Counted from the first letter of the stretch, positions 1-6,940 are shown. The stretch is DNA of 9,747 nucleotides from an uncultured Bryobacteraceae bacterium (GCA_937921835.1 CAKZVG010000410.1:1-9747); one strand, 5' to 3'. Numbers and translations are program-made. Notes: a model not told the origin generated them from the sequence alone.

Positions 1-2748
1 GCCGCTCGAATTGTCGATCGACTTGGCCCAGGTGTAACTGAGCAAGTACGTCAGACCGCGCGAGTAACGCTTGGTGAACTTGGCGCCGAGGGAGTTATAG
101 TTACCCTTGCCGCCGTTGTCGACCAGTTGAATGATGCCGAAGTTCGGAAAGGGGGAGCGTTGCGCCACGGAGAGCCCCGAGGTCCGCGGCGCGGGCAGCG
201 CCTCATTCGCCGAGCGCAGGGCTTCCAGCCGGCGGCTCACGCTGCCCAGGTAGCCGATCTCGAACAGCGCGTCGCCCATCACCTCCCGCTGGACGTTGAA
301 GATGTACTGGAGGCTGTACGGGGTGCGCCGGTCGAACGGATTGGCGAAGGTGTAAGGCCGGAACACGTTGGCGGTGCCACCCGCGATGGAGGCCAGCGAG
401 TTCTGCCAGGTAAGGTACTTGACGTCGGCGTTGTCGCGCAGACGGCCGGCCAGGTTGCGCGCCATGTCGAAGCGCGGGTTGCCGGTGTCCTGGGAGTAGA
501 ACATCCCGGCTCCGGTGCGGATCACCCACTTATCGGTTGGCGACCAGGTGAGGCCCAGCCGCGGTGCCCAGTCGTTGTTGTCGCGCCCAACCAGGCGCGC
601 GCCCAGACTCCCGTCGCATTTGACGGTGATGTCCGGCCAGCGGACGTTGACGCCCTCGTAACAGTTCTGGCGGGCGGGCGCCTGGCGCATGAAGAAAGGC
701 CACAGCTCGCGCGGGGCGGTGGCGGAGCGGTAGTCGGCCGGATGGACCTCATGCGCAACGATGCCGTTAAACAGCGTGCCGGTCTGGTCCTGCCAGGGCG
801 GGGTATTCTCATAGCGCAAGCCCAGATTCAGCGTCACGCGGCTGGTCAGCTTCCAGGTGTCATCGACATACAGGTAAAAGGTGGTGGCGCGGAAATCGGC
901 CTTGGCGATCGAGACCGCCGCCTCGGACTGGTAGGGCAGCCCGAGCAGAAAGTCCGCGAAGGCGTCGCCGGTGACGCCCGCGACGCCGGGGTTGCGCGTG
1001 GCGTTGCGGTTGAAGCTGAATTGTCCGCGCGCGAACTGGTTGCCCACCTGCCGGTAGACGTCGTTGCGGATCTCCGCGCCGAACTTGAAGGTGTGCTTGC
1101 CGCGCACCCAGCTCAGGTTGTTGATGAACTGGAGCGAGCGGTTGTTGTTCTCGTAGGGGCCTTCGGAGCCGTTGCCGAAACCGCTCAGTCCGTGCTGGAG
1201 GGTGATGTTCGGAATGCCCCACTGAACCGGCGGACCGGAGGCGAGCCCGGGAATCTTCAACTCCCCCACCACGTCGCGCGTGAAGGCCAGTTGCGGGCCG
1301 GTGGTGTTGTAGAACTGGCTCAGACCGAACCGGCTCTCGTTGACCACCGCCGGCGTGAAGACGCGCGTGTTGGTCACCATGTACTGGTTGAAGTTGGTCA
1401 CCACGGCGTCGCCATTGAGTTTCAGCGCCTCGACAAGCTGGTTCTCGTCGCCCCAGCTATAGCGTCCGAACCACTGGGATCGGGACGACTCCACGAAGTC
1501 GAAGCGGCCGATAAACTGGTCGCGGTTGACCGGCCGCCCGCGAGGGGAAACGTAGTTCCGCGTCTCGCCAGCGAGATTGGGAGTGGGGAGAAACTCGAGC
1601 AGCTTGTTGGACTGTTCGGCGATGCGCGATTTCGGGATGACGTTATTGGGGAAGACCGTGCCTCCGGCCGCGCCGGGATTCGGCCGTGTCGCTGGGTCGT
1701 AGATCCCCAGCGTACCGAACGGGAGCATGGAGAAGTCGCCTTCGCGCGTGGCGGCCAGCGGAACGGTGTTGATCCCTTGCACGTTGCGCCGCTGGCGGAA
1801 CCACTCGTAGTTGGCCATGAAGAACAGCTTGTTGCGGCCGTTGAGCAGTTTGGGGACGATCACCGGTCCCCCGAGGGTGAACCCGAACTGATTCCACTTG
1901 AAGGGATCCTTGGGCGGGCGGGCGGCGGTGAAGGCATAATTCTTTGCGTCCAGTTTCTCGTTCCGCAGAAACTCGTAGGCTGTCCCGTGGAACTCATTGG
2001 TGCCCGCCTTGGTCGAGATATTAACCTGCGAGGTGCCGCGACCGAACTCGGCGGGGTAGATGCCGGTTTGAACCTTGAACTCCTGGAGCGCGTCCACGCT
2101 TGGCTCGACGATATAGGTGTTGAAGTTCGGGTCGGTATTTTCAATCCCGTCCAGGGTGAAGTGGTTGAATTGCGACCGCTGACCGGCGATGGAGATCGAC
2201 CGTTCGGCGCGGATCCCGCCCTGCCGGTTGCCGGCCTGTCCGGCGGCTGGAAAGCCGTAGCTGACGTTCGGCGACAGCGCCGCCAGGGCGAGCGCGTTGC
2301 GGCCATTCAACGGCAGGTCGACGATCCGCTTGTTTTCGATCACGGTTCCCACCGTGGAGTCCTGGGTGGTGAGTTGAACCGCGGACGCGGCCACCTCGAT
2401 GGTCTCGGTGACCTCACCCACCGGCAACTCGAAATTCAAACGCAGGCTCTGTTGCACCTCAAGTTGGACTCCGCTGCGCACCGAGGTCCGGAATCCCGGG
2501 GCGGCGACGCGCAGGGTGTAGAGGCCGGGCGTCAGAGCCGGGAAAGTATATGCTCCGACTTCATTGGTCTTGACTTCACGACTCGAGCCCGTGCCCGCGC
2601 TGGTCAGCGTGACGTTGGCCCCCGTGATGACAGCGCCGGAAGTATCCGTGACGATGCCGGAGATATCACCCAAAGTTTGCCCACAGACCGTACCCAGTGC
2701 CGACAGCACGGCCACGGCCAAAACGAAAAGCGGATTTCTTGGAATCAT
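1..2748 (-). CDS. Oar-like TonB-dependent outer membrane receptor (partial, C-terminus beyond the left edge)
   Basis: The minus strand is open from ATG at 2748-2746 to base 1, giving 916 codons without a stop. Residues 1-24 look like a signal peptide (MIPRN, then a hydrophobic LFVLAVAVLSALGTV run ending near CGQ). Residues 27-108 match a carboxypeptidase-regulatory-like beta-sandwich (GxVTDTSGAVITGANV, then GAYTFPALTPGLYTLRV). Residues about 130-250 form the plug, with DLPLNGRN at 144-151, YPAEFGR at 231-237 and NISTKAGTNEFHG at 243-255. The remainder has the aromatic, alternating pattern of a large beta-barrel. Such proteins sit in the outer membrane and are abundant in acidobacteria; their substrates are mostly unknown and none is visible here. 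The family often reaches 1000-1200 residues, so perhaps 100-250 are missing. A purine-rich site, AAGGGGGG (2759-2752), just before the ATG supports the start. It is divergent from the nitric oxide reductase operon, so co-transcription is excluded. Confidence 0.93.
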   Translation of the reverse strand, partial: MIPRNPLFVLAVAVLSALGTVCGQTLGDISGIVTDTSGAVITGANVTLTSAGTGSSREVKTNEVGAYTFPALTPGLYTLRVAAPGFRTSVRSGVQLEVQQSLRLNFELPVGEVTETIEVAASAVQLTTQDSTVGTVIENKRIVDLPLNGRNALALAALSPNVSYGFPAAGQAGNRQGGIRAERSISIAGQRSQFNHFTLDGIENTDPNFNTYIVEPSVDALQEFKVQTGIYPAEFGRGTSQVNISTKAGTNEFHGTAYEFLRNEKLDAKNYAFTAARPPKDPFKWNQFGFTLGGPVIVPKLLNGRNKLFFMANYEWFRQRRNVQGINTVPLAATREGDFSMLPFGTLGIYDPATRPNPGAAGGTVFPNNVIPKSRIAEQSNKLLEFLPTPNLAGETRNYVSPRGRPVNRDQFIGRFDFVESSRSQWFGRYSWGDENQLVEALKLNGDAVVTNFNQYMVTNTRVFTPAVVNESRFGLSQFYNTTGPQLAFTRDVVGELKIPGLASGPPVQWGIPNITLQHGLSGFGNGSEGPYENNNRSLQFINNLSWVRGKHTFKFGAEIRNDVYRQVGNQFARGQFSFNRNATRNPGVAGVTGDAFADFLLGLPYQSEAAVSIAKADFRATTFYLYVDDTWKLTSRVTLNLGLRYENTPPWQDQTGTLFNGIVAHEVHPADYRSATAPRELWPFFMRQAPARQNCYEGVNVRWPDITVKCDGSLGARLVGRDNNDWAPRLGLTWSPTDKWVIRTGAGMFYSQDTGNPRFDMARNLAGRLRDNADVKYLTWQNSLASIAGGTANVFRPYTFANPFDRRTPYSLQYIFNVQREVMGDALFEIGYLGSVSRRLEALRSANEALPAPRTSGLSVAQRSPFPNFGIIQLVDNGGKGNYNSLGAKFTKRYSRGLTYLLSYTWAKSIDNSSG

Positions 2749-2830
2749 AATCCCCCCTTGACTCGGATCTGCGCGGAGCCGCGGTTTCCCCCTTCCTCAC
2801 CCGGACACCGTCGCGGTTCCCCGCATTTCC

Positions 2831-2864
2831 GCACCGGAAGCCCGTTACAACTTCCGGCCGGTGC
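2831..2864. promoter_or_regulatory. Inverted repeat in the divergent promoter region
   Basis: GCACCGGAAG at 2831-2840 faces CTTCCGGCCGGTGC at 2851-2864. CCGGAAG pairs with CTTCCGG (7 bp, 10-nt loop), or GCACCGG pairs with the outer CCGGTGC (7 bp), so two mutually exclusive stems are possible. The repeat lies just downstream of the predicted start of the receptor transcript and overlaps the weaker plus-strand -35. It could be an operator or a stem-loop in the receptor leader RNA. No T-run follows it, so it is not a terminator. GC-rich sequence makes chance pairing easy. Confidence 0.35.
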
Positions 2865-2866
2865 AA

Positions 2867-2872
2867 ATTATA
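2867..2872 (-). promoter_or_regulatory. Candidate -10 element (TATAAT) for the TonB-dependent receptor
   Basis: Read on the minus strand, 2872-2867 is a perfect TATAAT, directly preceded by TG. It is the only clearly AT-rich patch in the divergent intergenic region. Transcription would start near 2860 and give a leader of about 110 nt before the receptor ATG. I see no good -35 at 16-18 bp, so the promoter is either activator-dependent or relies on the -10. A weaker plus-strand reading overlaps it (TTACAA at 2845-2850, 18-bp spacer, TATACA at 2869-2874) and could serve the nitric oxide reductase operon instead. Confidence 0.45.
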
Positions 2873-2919
2873 CATCCATCCACGGAGGTCCGGCGGGCCA
2901 GCCGGGCGCCGCCGCGGGG

Positions 2920-2935
2920 AGTGACTCCGGTCACT
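2920..2935. promoter_or_regulatory. Crp/Fnr-family-like operator dyad upstream of the nitric oxide reductase operon
   Basis: AGTGAC-TCCG-GTCACT is a perfect 6-bp inverted repeat with a 4-nt spacer. Its core is TGA-N6-TCA, the half-site arrangement of the Crp/Fnr superfamily (Fnr consensus TTGAT-N4-ATCAA; Dnr/NnrR sites are TTGAC-like), although the outer bases differ. The centre is at 2927.5. A class II site at -41.5 would place transcription start near 2969 with a -10 around 2955-2962 (GATACCTT, a poor match as often seen in activated promoters), about 21 nt before the qNOR ATG. Known nor promoters are commonly controlled by Fnr/Dnr/NnrR proteins. The site and geometry are visible in the sequence; the identity of the regulator is inference. 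Confidence 0.45.
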
Positions 2936-2989
2936 GCGGCGCTTGCGCGGTGGCGATACCTTTTGGAGCAGGAAAGCGGAAAACACCCT

Positions 2990-4810
2990 ATGAAACGACT
3001 TTGGATCGCCTTCGCCTTCGTCATCGTCATCTCATTCTCGATCCTGGGCTGGATCGGAACCCGGATCTATCAGGAGAAGCCGCCCATTCCGGACCGCGTC
3101 GTCACAACCGGCGGCCGCGAGGTGATCGCGCCGGGAGCCATCGTGCGCGGGCAGAACGTCTGGCAGTCCATGGGAGGGATGCAGGTCGGCTCGATCTGGG
3201 GCCACGGCAGCTACGTCGCGCCGGACTGGACCGCCGACTGGCTGCACCGGGAAGCGATTTTCGTCTTGAACGAGTGGGCCTCTAAGGAATACGGCAAGCC
3301 TTACGAGCAGCTCGCGGGCGAAGACGGCGCACGTTTGCGCGGCCGTCTGGAAGAGGTCTACCGCGTCAACACCTACGACCCCGCCACCAACACCGTGCGC
3401 ATCGACGAGGCGCGGGCGCGGGCGTTCGAAGCCTGCCTGGAGCATTACTCGGGCGTCTTCCTTAACGGCAACACCGCGTACTCGATTCCCGCCGGAACCA
3501 TCAGCAGCCCGGAGCGCGTGCGCGATCTCGCCGCCTTCATCTTCTGGACCGCCTGGGCGGCCTCCACCCGCCGCCCCGGTGACTCGATCACTTACACCCA
3601 CAACTGGCCGCACGAACCGCTGGTGGGCAACCGGCCGACGGGGGAGAGCGTTATGTGGACCGGCGTCAGCATCATCATGCTGCTGGCCGGCATCTGCGCG
3701 CTGGTGTGGTGGTACACCTCGCAGCAGAAACAGGAAGAGCACGGTCCCCTCCCGCCGGAGGATCCGCTCTCGAAGTGGCGGGCCACGGCCTCCCAGCATG
3801 CAACGCTCAAGTATTTCTGGGTGGTGGCGGCTCTGATTCTCGTCCAAATGCTGATGGGCGTGGTGACGGCGCACTACGGCGTCGAGGGCGACGGCTTCTA
3901 CGGCATCCAGCTTTCCGAGATCCTGCCCTACAGCGTGACGCGCACCTGGCACGTGCAGCTCGGCATCTTCTGGATCGCCACCGCATGGCTGGCGGCCGGG
4001 CTGTTCATCGGCCCGCTGGTCAGCGGTAAGGAGCCGGCCGGGCAGCGGCTGGGAGTGAACGTGCTGTTCCTGGCGCTGCTGGTCATCGTGGCCGGGTCGC
4101 TGGCGGGCCAGTGGCTCTCAGTGAAGAACAAGCTCTCCGACGCGGTCTCGTTCTACTGGGGCCACCAGGGTTATGAGTACATCGACCTCGGCCGCGGCTG
4201 GCAACTGCTGCTGTTCGCGGGTCTGTTGATCTGGCTGTTCCTGGTGATCCGCTCGGTGCGGCCGGCCCTCAAGCAGCCGGGCGACCATCGCCAGCTCCTG
4301 TGGCTGTTCCTGCTCTCGGCGGGCGCCATCGGGCTGTTCTACGGCGCGGGGCTGATGTGGGGGCGGCACACGCACCTTTCGATCGTCGAGTACTGGCGCT
4401 GGTGGGTGGTGCATCTCTGGGTGGAAGGCTTCTTCGAGGTCTTCGCCACCACCGTGATCGCCTTTTTCTTCACCCGCGTGGGGCTGATCAAACCCGGCAT
4501 CGCGGTGAAGGCGGCGCTGCTGTCGGCCACCATCTACCTGGCCGGAGGGATCATCGGCACATGCCATCATCTCTACTTCACGGGCACGCCGACGGTAGCG
4601 CTGGCCTGGGGGGCGGTGTTCAGCGCGCTCGAAGTGGTGCCGCTGACGCTGGTGGCCTACTCGGCGCTCGACGATCTGCGCCGCGGGCGGCTCACCGTCT
4701 GGGCGCAACGCTACAAGTGGCCCATCTACTTCTTCGTCGCGGTTGCCTTCTGGAACATGGTGGGCGCCGGGCTGTTCGGGTTCATGATCAACCCGCCCAT
4801 CGCGCTGTAA
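2990..4810 (+). CDS. norB: Quinol-dependent nitric oxide reductase (qNOR), N-terminal 606 residues, ended by an in-frame TAA
   Basis: Integral membrane heme-copper-superfamily enzyme that reduces 2 NO to N2O with quinol electrons. The start at 2990 (MKRLWIAF) begins the first transmembrane helix (residues 4-24); the reading frame extends upstream but gives only low-complexity residues. The qNOR-type N-terminal extension that mimics NorC is clear: VWQSMGGMQVGSIWGHGSY at 58-75, then APDWTADWLHRE. The catalytic core follows: H321 (RTWHVQLGIFWIA) as one heme b axial ligand, H475 and E479 (HLWVEG) and H526-H527 (GTCHHLYF) as FeB ligands, and E548 (SALEVVPL) as the conserved second glutamate. The chain stops after NPPIAL at residue 606, where relatives continue with a Tyr-Tyr or similar and then MQGLNTT. 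Usual qNOR length is about 750-760, so this piece lacks the last helices, including both His ligands of heme b3 and heme b. On its own it should not form an active site. The missing part follows in the same frame after the stop. Confidence 0.93.
   Translation: MKRLWIAFAFVIVISFSILGWIGTRIYQEKPPIPDRVVTTGGREVIAPGAIVRGQNVWQSMGGMQVGSIWGHGSYVAPDWTADWLHREAIFVLNEWASKEYGKPYEQLAGEDGARLRGRLEEVYRVNTYDPATNTVRIDEARARAFEACLEHYSGVFLNGNTAYSIPAGTISSPERVRDLAAFIFWTAWAASTRRPGDSITYTHNWPHEPLVGNRPTGESVMWTGVSIIMLLAGICALVWWYTSQQKQEEHGPLPPEDPLSKWRATASQHATLKYFWVVAALILVQMLMGVVTAHYGVEGDGFYGIQLSEILPYSVTRTWHVQLGIFWIATAWLAAGLFIGPLVSGKEPAGQRLGVNVLFLALLVIVAGSLAGQWLSVKNKLSDAVSFYWGHQGYEYIDLGRGWQLLLFAGLLIWLFLVIRSVRPALKQPGDHRQLLWLFLLSAGAIGLFYGAGLMWGRHTHLSIVEYWRWWVVHLWVEGFFEVFATTVIAFFFTRVGLIKPGIAVKAALLSATIYLAGGIIGTCHHLYFTGTPTVALAWGAVFSALEVVPLTLVAYSALDDLRRGRLTVWAQRYKWPIYFFVAVAFWNMVGAGLFGFMINPPIAL
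4808..4810 (+). other. In-frame TAA interrupting the qNOR reading frame
   Basis: The frame reads GCG CTG TAA TTC ATG CAA GGC, that is A-L-stop-F-M-Q-G. In qNOR relatives this position is normally aromatic (A-L-Y-Y-x-Q-G), so a single TAC or TAT to TAA change explains it. There is no indel: the frame is identical on both sides and a bridged product would be 752 residues, a normal qNOR length. The stop falls in the loop between two transmembrane helices, just before the helix bearing His-x-His. A TTC and then an ATG follow immediately, so a terminating ribosome could restart 3 nt later. Confidence 0.9.
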
Positions 4811-4813
4811 TTC

Positions 4814-5248
4814 ATGCAAGGCCTGAACACCACCCCGGTCCACGGGCACGCGGCGCTGTTCGGCGACTACGGCATGCTGGGCATCGGGCTGATGCTGGTG
4901 TGCCTGCGCGCCCTGGTTCCGGCCCTTGAATGGAAGGATCGCTGGCTGAAGGTGGGCTTCTGGGCGATGAACATCGGCCTGATGGGCATGTGCGTGGGCA
5001 GCCTGCTGCCGGTGGGGCTGCTGCAAACCTGGGCCTCGGTGGACCAGGGCTACTGGTACGCGCGCAGCACCGAGTTCCTCGGCACGCCGCTGATGCAGAC
5101 GCTGCGCTGGATGCGCGTGCCGGGCGACACCATCTTCGCCATCGGAGAACTGGCCATCGTGTGGTTCGTGTTCTCGATCCGCCCCGGCAAGGCGGCGTTG
5201 GGCGCGATCGCCCCGGCGGGCGTTCCCAGCCCCGCCACTGGAGACTGA
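4814..5248 (+). CDS. norB: Quinol-dependent nitric oxide reductase, C-terminal 144 residues (split from the upstream piece)
   Basis: In the same frame as the upstream qNOR piece, this encodes the end of the enzyme. Residues 1-12 read MQGLNTTPVHGH. By comparison with cytochrome-c NOR, H10 is the proximal heme b3 ligand and H12 the second heme b ligand. Three further hydrophobic segments follow (LGIGLMLVCLRALVP; VGFWAMNIGLMGMCVGSLLP; DTIFAIGELAIVWFVFSIRP), as in the family C-terminus. No frameshift or second stop occurs, so this part shows no decay. I see no Shine-Dalgarno sequence before the ATG, so independent initiation is unlikely; restart by ribosomes finishing at 4810, or readthrough, are the possible routes. 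It ends 1 nt before the next gene. Identity as the qNOR C-terminus is sure; existence as a separate protein is not. Confidence 0.85.
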   Translation: MQGLNTTPVHGHAALFGDYGMLGIGLMLVCLRALVPALEWKDRWLKVGFWAMNIGLMGMCVGSLLPVGLLQTWASVDQGYWYARSTEFLGTPLMQTLRWMRVPGDTIFAIGELAIVWFVFSIRPGKAALGAIAPAGVPSPATGD

Positions 5249-5249
5249 C

Positions 5250-6491
5250 ATGAGCGAAATCATCGACAACCGGGCGCACCGCATCCGGACGCTCAAGGGA
5301 ATCATCAAGCATCTTCACGCGGGCCAGCCGCCCGACGCCGTGCGGGAAGAGTTGAAGCAACTCGTCCGCGAAACCGACTACTCGGAAATCGTGGCCATGG
5401 AGCAGGAACTCATGGCCGAGGGCATGCCCGCCGAGGAGATCGCCTGCATGTGCGACCTGCACTCGCAGGTGACGCGCGACGTGCTGGTGCAGATCCCGGC
5501 GCGCGCTGTGCCTCCCGGCCATCCGGCGGACACCTTCCGGCGCGAGAACGAAGCGCTGCGCGGCGCGCTGGCCGGGATGCGCGCGGCCATGGCGCAGGTC
5601 CTCGCCCTGCCGGCGGACGCGCCCGCCGGTCCCGCGCCCGCCGAGTGGCGCCAGGCCTACAACAACCTCATGGACATCGAAAAGCATTACCAGCGCAAGG
5701 AGCACGCGTTCTTTCCAAAGCTGGAGGCGCACGGCATCACCGGCCCGTCCAAGGTGATGTGGACCAAGGACGACGAGGTCCGGACGCTGCTCAAGGATCT
5801 GGGCGCCGCGCTCGCCCAGCCGCAAGCCACCGCCGAAGAGTGGAAACTGCTGGCGCAAACCGCCGGCGAGGCGGCGCTGGCGGCGGCCGAGGAGATGATC
5901 TACAAAGAGGAGAACATTCTCCTGCCGATGTGTCTGGACACGTTCACCGAGGAGGACTGGGCCGAGATCTGGCACGCCTCGCCGCGCTACGGCTGGTGTC
6001 TGGTGGAGCCGCGCGAGGGGTACGCCCCTCCCCAGCCGGTTACTCCCAAGAGCCTCGAAATCCCTTCGGGCGAGCCGGTGCAACTGCCCACCGGCAACCT
6101 TTCGATCGAGCAGTTGACGGCGATTTTCTCGACCCTGCCGGTGGACCTCACCTTCGTCGACGCCGAGGACCGGGTGCGCTTTTTCTCCGAAGGGCCGGAC
6201 CGCGTCTTTGCCCGCAGCCGGGCCATCATCGGCCGCCTGGTGCAGCACTGCCACCCGCCGCGCAGCGTGGACGTGGTCGACCGCATCCTCAACGATTTCC
6301 GCTCGGGCCGGCAGAACGTGGCCGAGTTCTGGATTCAGTTCCAGGGACGATTCGTTCACATCCGCTACTTCGCCGTGCGCGACAAGGAGAACCGTTACCT
6401 GGGGACGCTCGAAGTCACGCAGGATGTTGGTTCCATCCGCGCTTTGCAGGGCGAGCGGCGGCTGCTTCAATACGAAGGAGGCATCCAATGA
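5250..6491 (+). CDS. DUF438-hemerythrin-PAS protein, probable nitric oxide or redox response factor
   Basis: A soluble 413-residue protein. Residues about 10-82 are a DUF438 domain (IKHLHAGQPPDAVREELKQL, then ACMCDLHSQV at 65-74). Residues about 92-235 form a hemerythrin-like four-helix bundle: DIEKHYQRKEHAFFP with H146, E151 and H152, then KVMWTKDDEVR at 168-178, then EEMIYKEENILLP at 214-226. Residues about 285-396 form a PAS fold (LTFVDAEDRVRFFSEGPDRVF; QHCHPPRSVDVVDRIL; the AEFWIQ strand; YLGTLEVTQDV). This domain order is a recognised family, but I know of no settled biochemical function. Hemerythrin domains can bind a di-iron site that reacts with O2 or NO, and PAS domains sense ligands or redox state. 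There is no kinase, DNA-binding or GGDEF output domain, so a chaperone, repair or NO-handling role is as likely as signalling. The start is fixed by GGAGA at 5240-5244 and lies 1 nt after the qNOR stop; the stop overlaps the next start. Confidence 0.88.
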   Translation: MSEIIDNRAHRIRTLKGIIKHLHAGQPPDAVREELKQLVRETDYSEIVAMEQELMAEGMPAEEIACMCDLHSQVTRDVLVQIPARAVPPGHPADTFRRENEALRGALAGMRAAMAQVLALPADAPAGPAPAEWRQAYNNLMDIEKHYQRKEHAFFPKLEAHGITGPSKVMWTKDDEVRTLLKDLGAALAQPQATAEEWKLLAQTAGEAALAAAEEMIYKEENILLPMCLDTFTEEDWAEIWHASPRYGWCLVEPREGYAPPQPVTPKSLEIPSGEPVQLPTGNLSIEQLTAIFSTLPVDLTFVDAEDRVRFFSEGPDRVFARSRAIIGRLVQHCHPPRSVDVVDRILNDFRSGRQNVAEFWIQFQGRFVHIRYFAVRDKENRYLGTLEVTQDVGSIRALQGERRLLQYEGGIQ

Positions 6492-6940
6492 GCCTGTTGA
6501 TCGACGCCAACACCAGGATCGCGGACCTGCTGGCGGCCCATCCCGGCGCGGCCGAGCATCTTCCCGCCCTGAAGGCGATTCAGAATCCGGTGCTGCGCAA
6601 GACCGTCGAGCAGAGTTCGACGGTCGAGCGCATGGCCCGGCTCGGCGGGGTGAGCGTGCAGCAACTGGTGAATCTGCTGCGCGAGGCCGTGGGCCAGGCG
6701 CCGGCCGCGGAGCCGCGCCGGGTGCGCTTTGAGATCAACGCCACGGCGATGCTGGAGAAAGGCGTGCACCCCATCGGCGAGGTGCGGGAGCGCGCGGCGC
6801 AACTTCAGCCCGGCGAGTGCATCCGGCTGGAGAGCCCCTTCCGCCCCGAGCCGCTGATCGAAACCATGCGCCGCGGCGGCTTCGCAGTCGAATCCGAGGA
6901 AGTGTCGCCCGGCCGCCACTTCACCTACATCACGCGCTAG
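6488..6940 (+). CDS. DUF1858-DUF2249 domain protein
   Basis: A soluble protein of 150 residues. Residues about 3-68 resemble DUF1858 (LLIDANTRIADLLAAHPGA, then LARLGGVSVQQLVNLL-type helices), the fold found at the N-terminus of ScdA/RIC iron-centre repair proteins. Residues about 79-149 resemble DUF2249, a TusA-like alpha/beta fold (FEINATAMLEKGVHPIGEV; LESPFRPEPLIETMRRGGF; RHFTYITR). The only cysteine is C111 (GECIRL), so the CxxC of the prismane-associated redox version of DUF1858 is absent. ATG at 6488 overlaps the preceding TGA (ATGA), and a full AAGGAGG at 6475-6481 sits 6 nt upstream, so strong coupled translation is expected. The operon context suggests a partner of the hemerythrin protein in NO stress or iron-site repair; this is inference. 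The same frame is open upstream to 5450, but that part is out-of-frame translation of the neighbour. Confidence 0.8.
   Translation: MSLLIDANTRIADLLAAHPGAAEHLPALKAIQNPVLRKTVEQSSTVERMARLGGVSVQQLVNLLREAVGQAPAAEPRRVRFEINATAMLEKGVHPIGEVRERAAQLQPGECIRLESPFRPEPLIETMRRGGFAVESEEVSPGRHFTYITR

Noticed and set aside
2861..2989. GTG-initiated 43-residue N-terminal extension of qNOR
   Set aside because: The residues are unlike any qNOR N-terminus, the first membrane helix begins right after M at 2990, and the extension would cover the promoter elements.
127..3285. 1052-codon plus-strand frame as a gene
   Set aside because: It is antisense to a clearly recognisable TonB-dependent receptor and reads as low-complexity R/G/A/V/E without family features; long antisense frames are common in GC-rich DNA.
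4808..4816. Selenocysteine or pyrrolysine recoding at the qNOR stop
   Set aside because: The codon is TAA, whereas those systems use TGA and TAG, and the family has tyrosine at this position.
4812..6488. 558-codon minus-strand frame (and the 396-codon one at 4118-5308)
   Set aside because: Both are antisense to qNOR and the DUF438 gene, are rich in H/R/A/G/Q, and show no domain or ribosome binding site.
5450..6940. 496-residue protein ending with the DUF1858-DUF2249 domains
   Set aside because: Only the last 150 residues are family-like. The rest is R/A/G-rich out-of-frame translation of the DUF438 gene, and AAGGAGG at 6475-6481 marks the true start at 6488.
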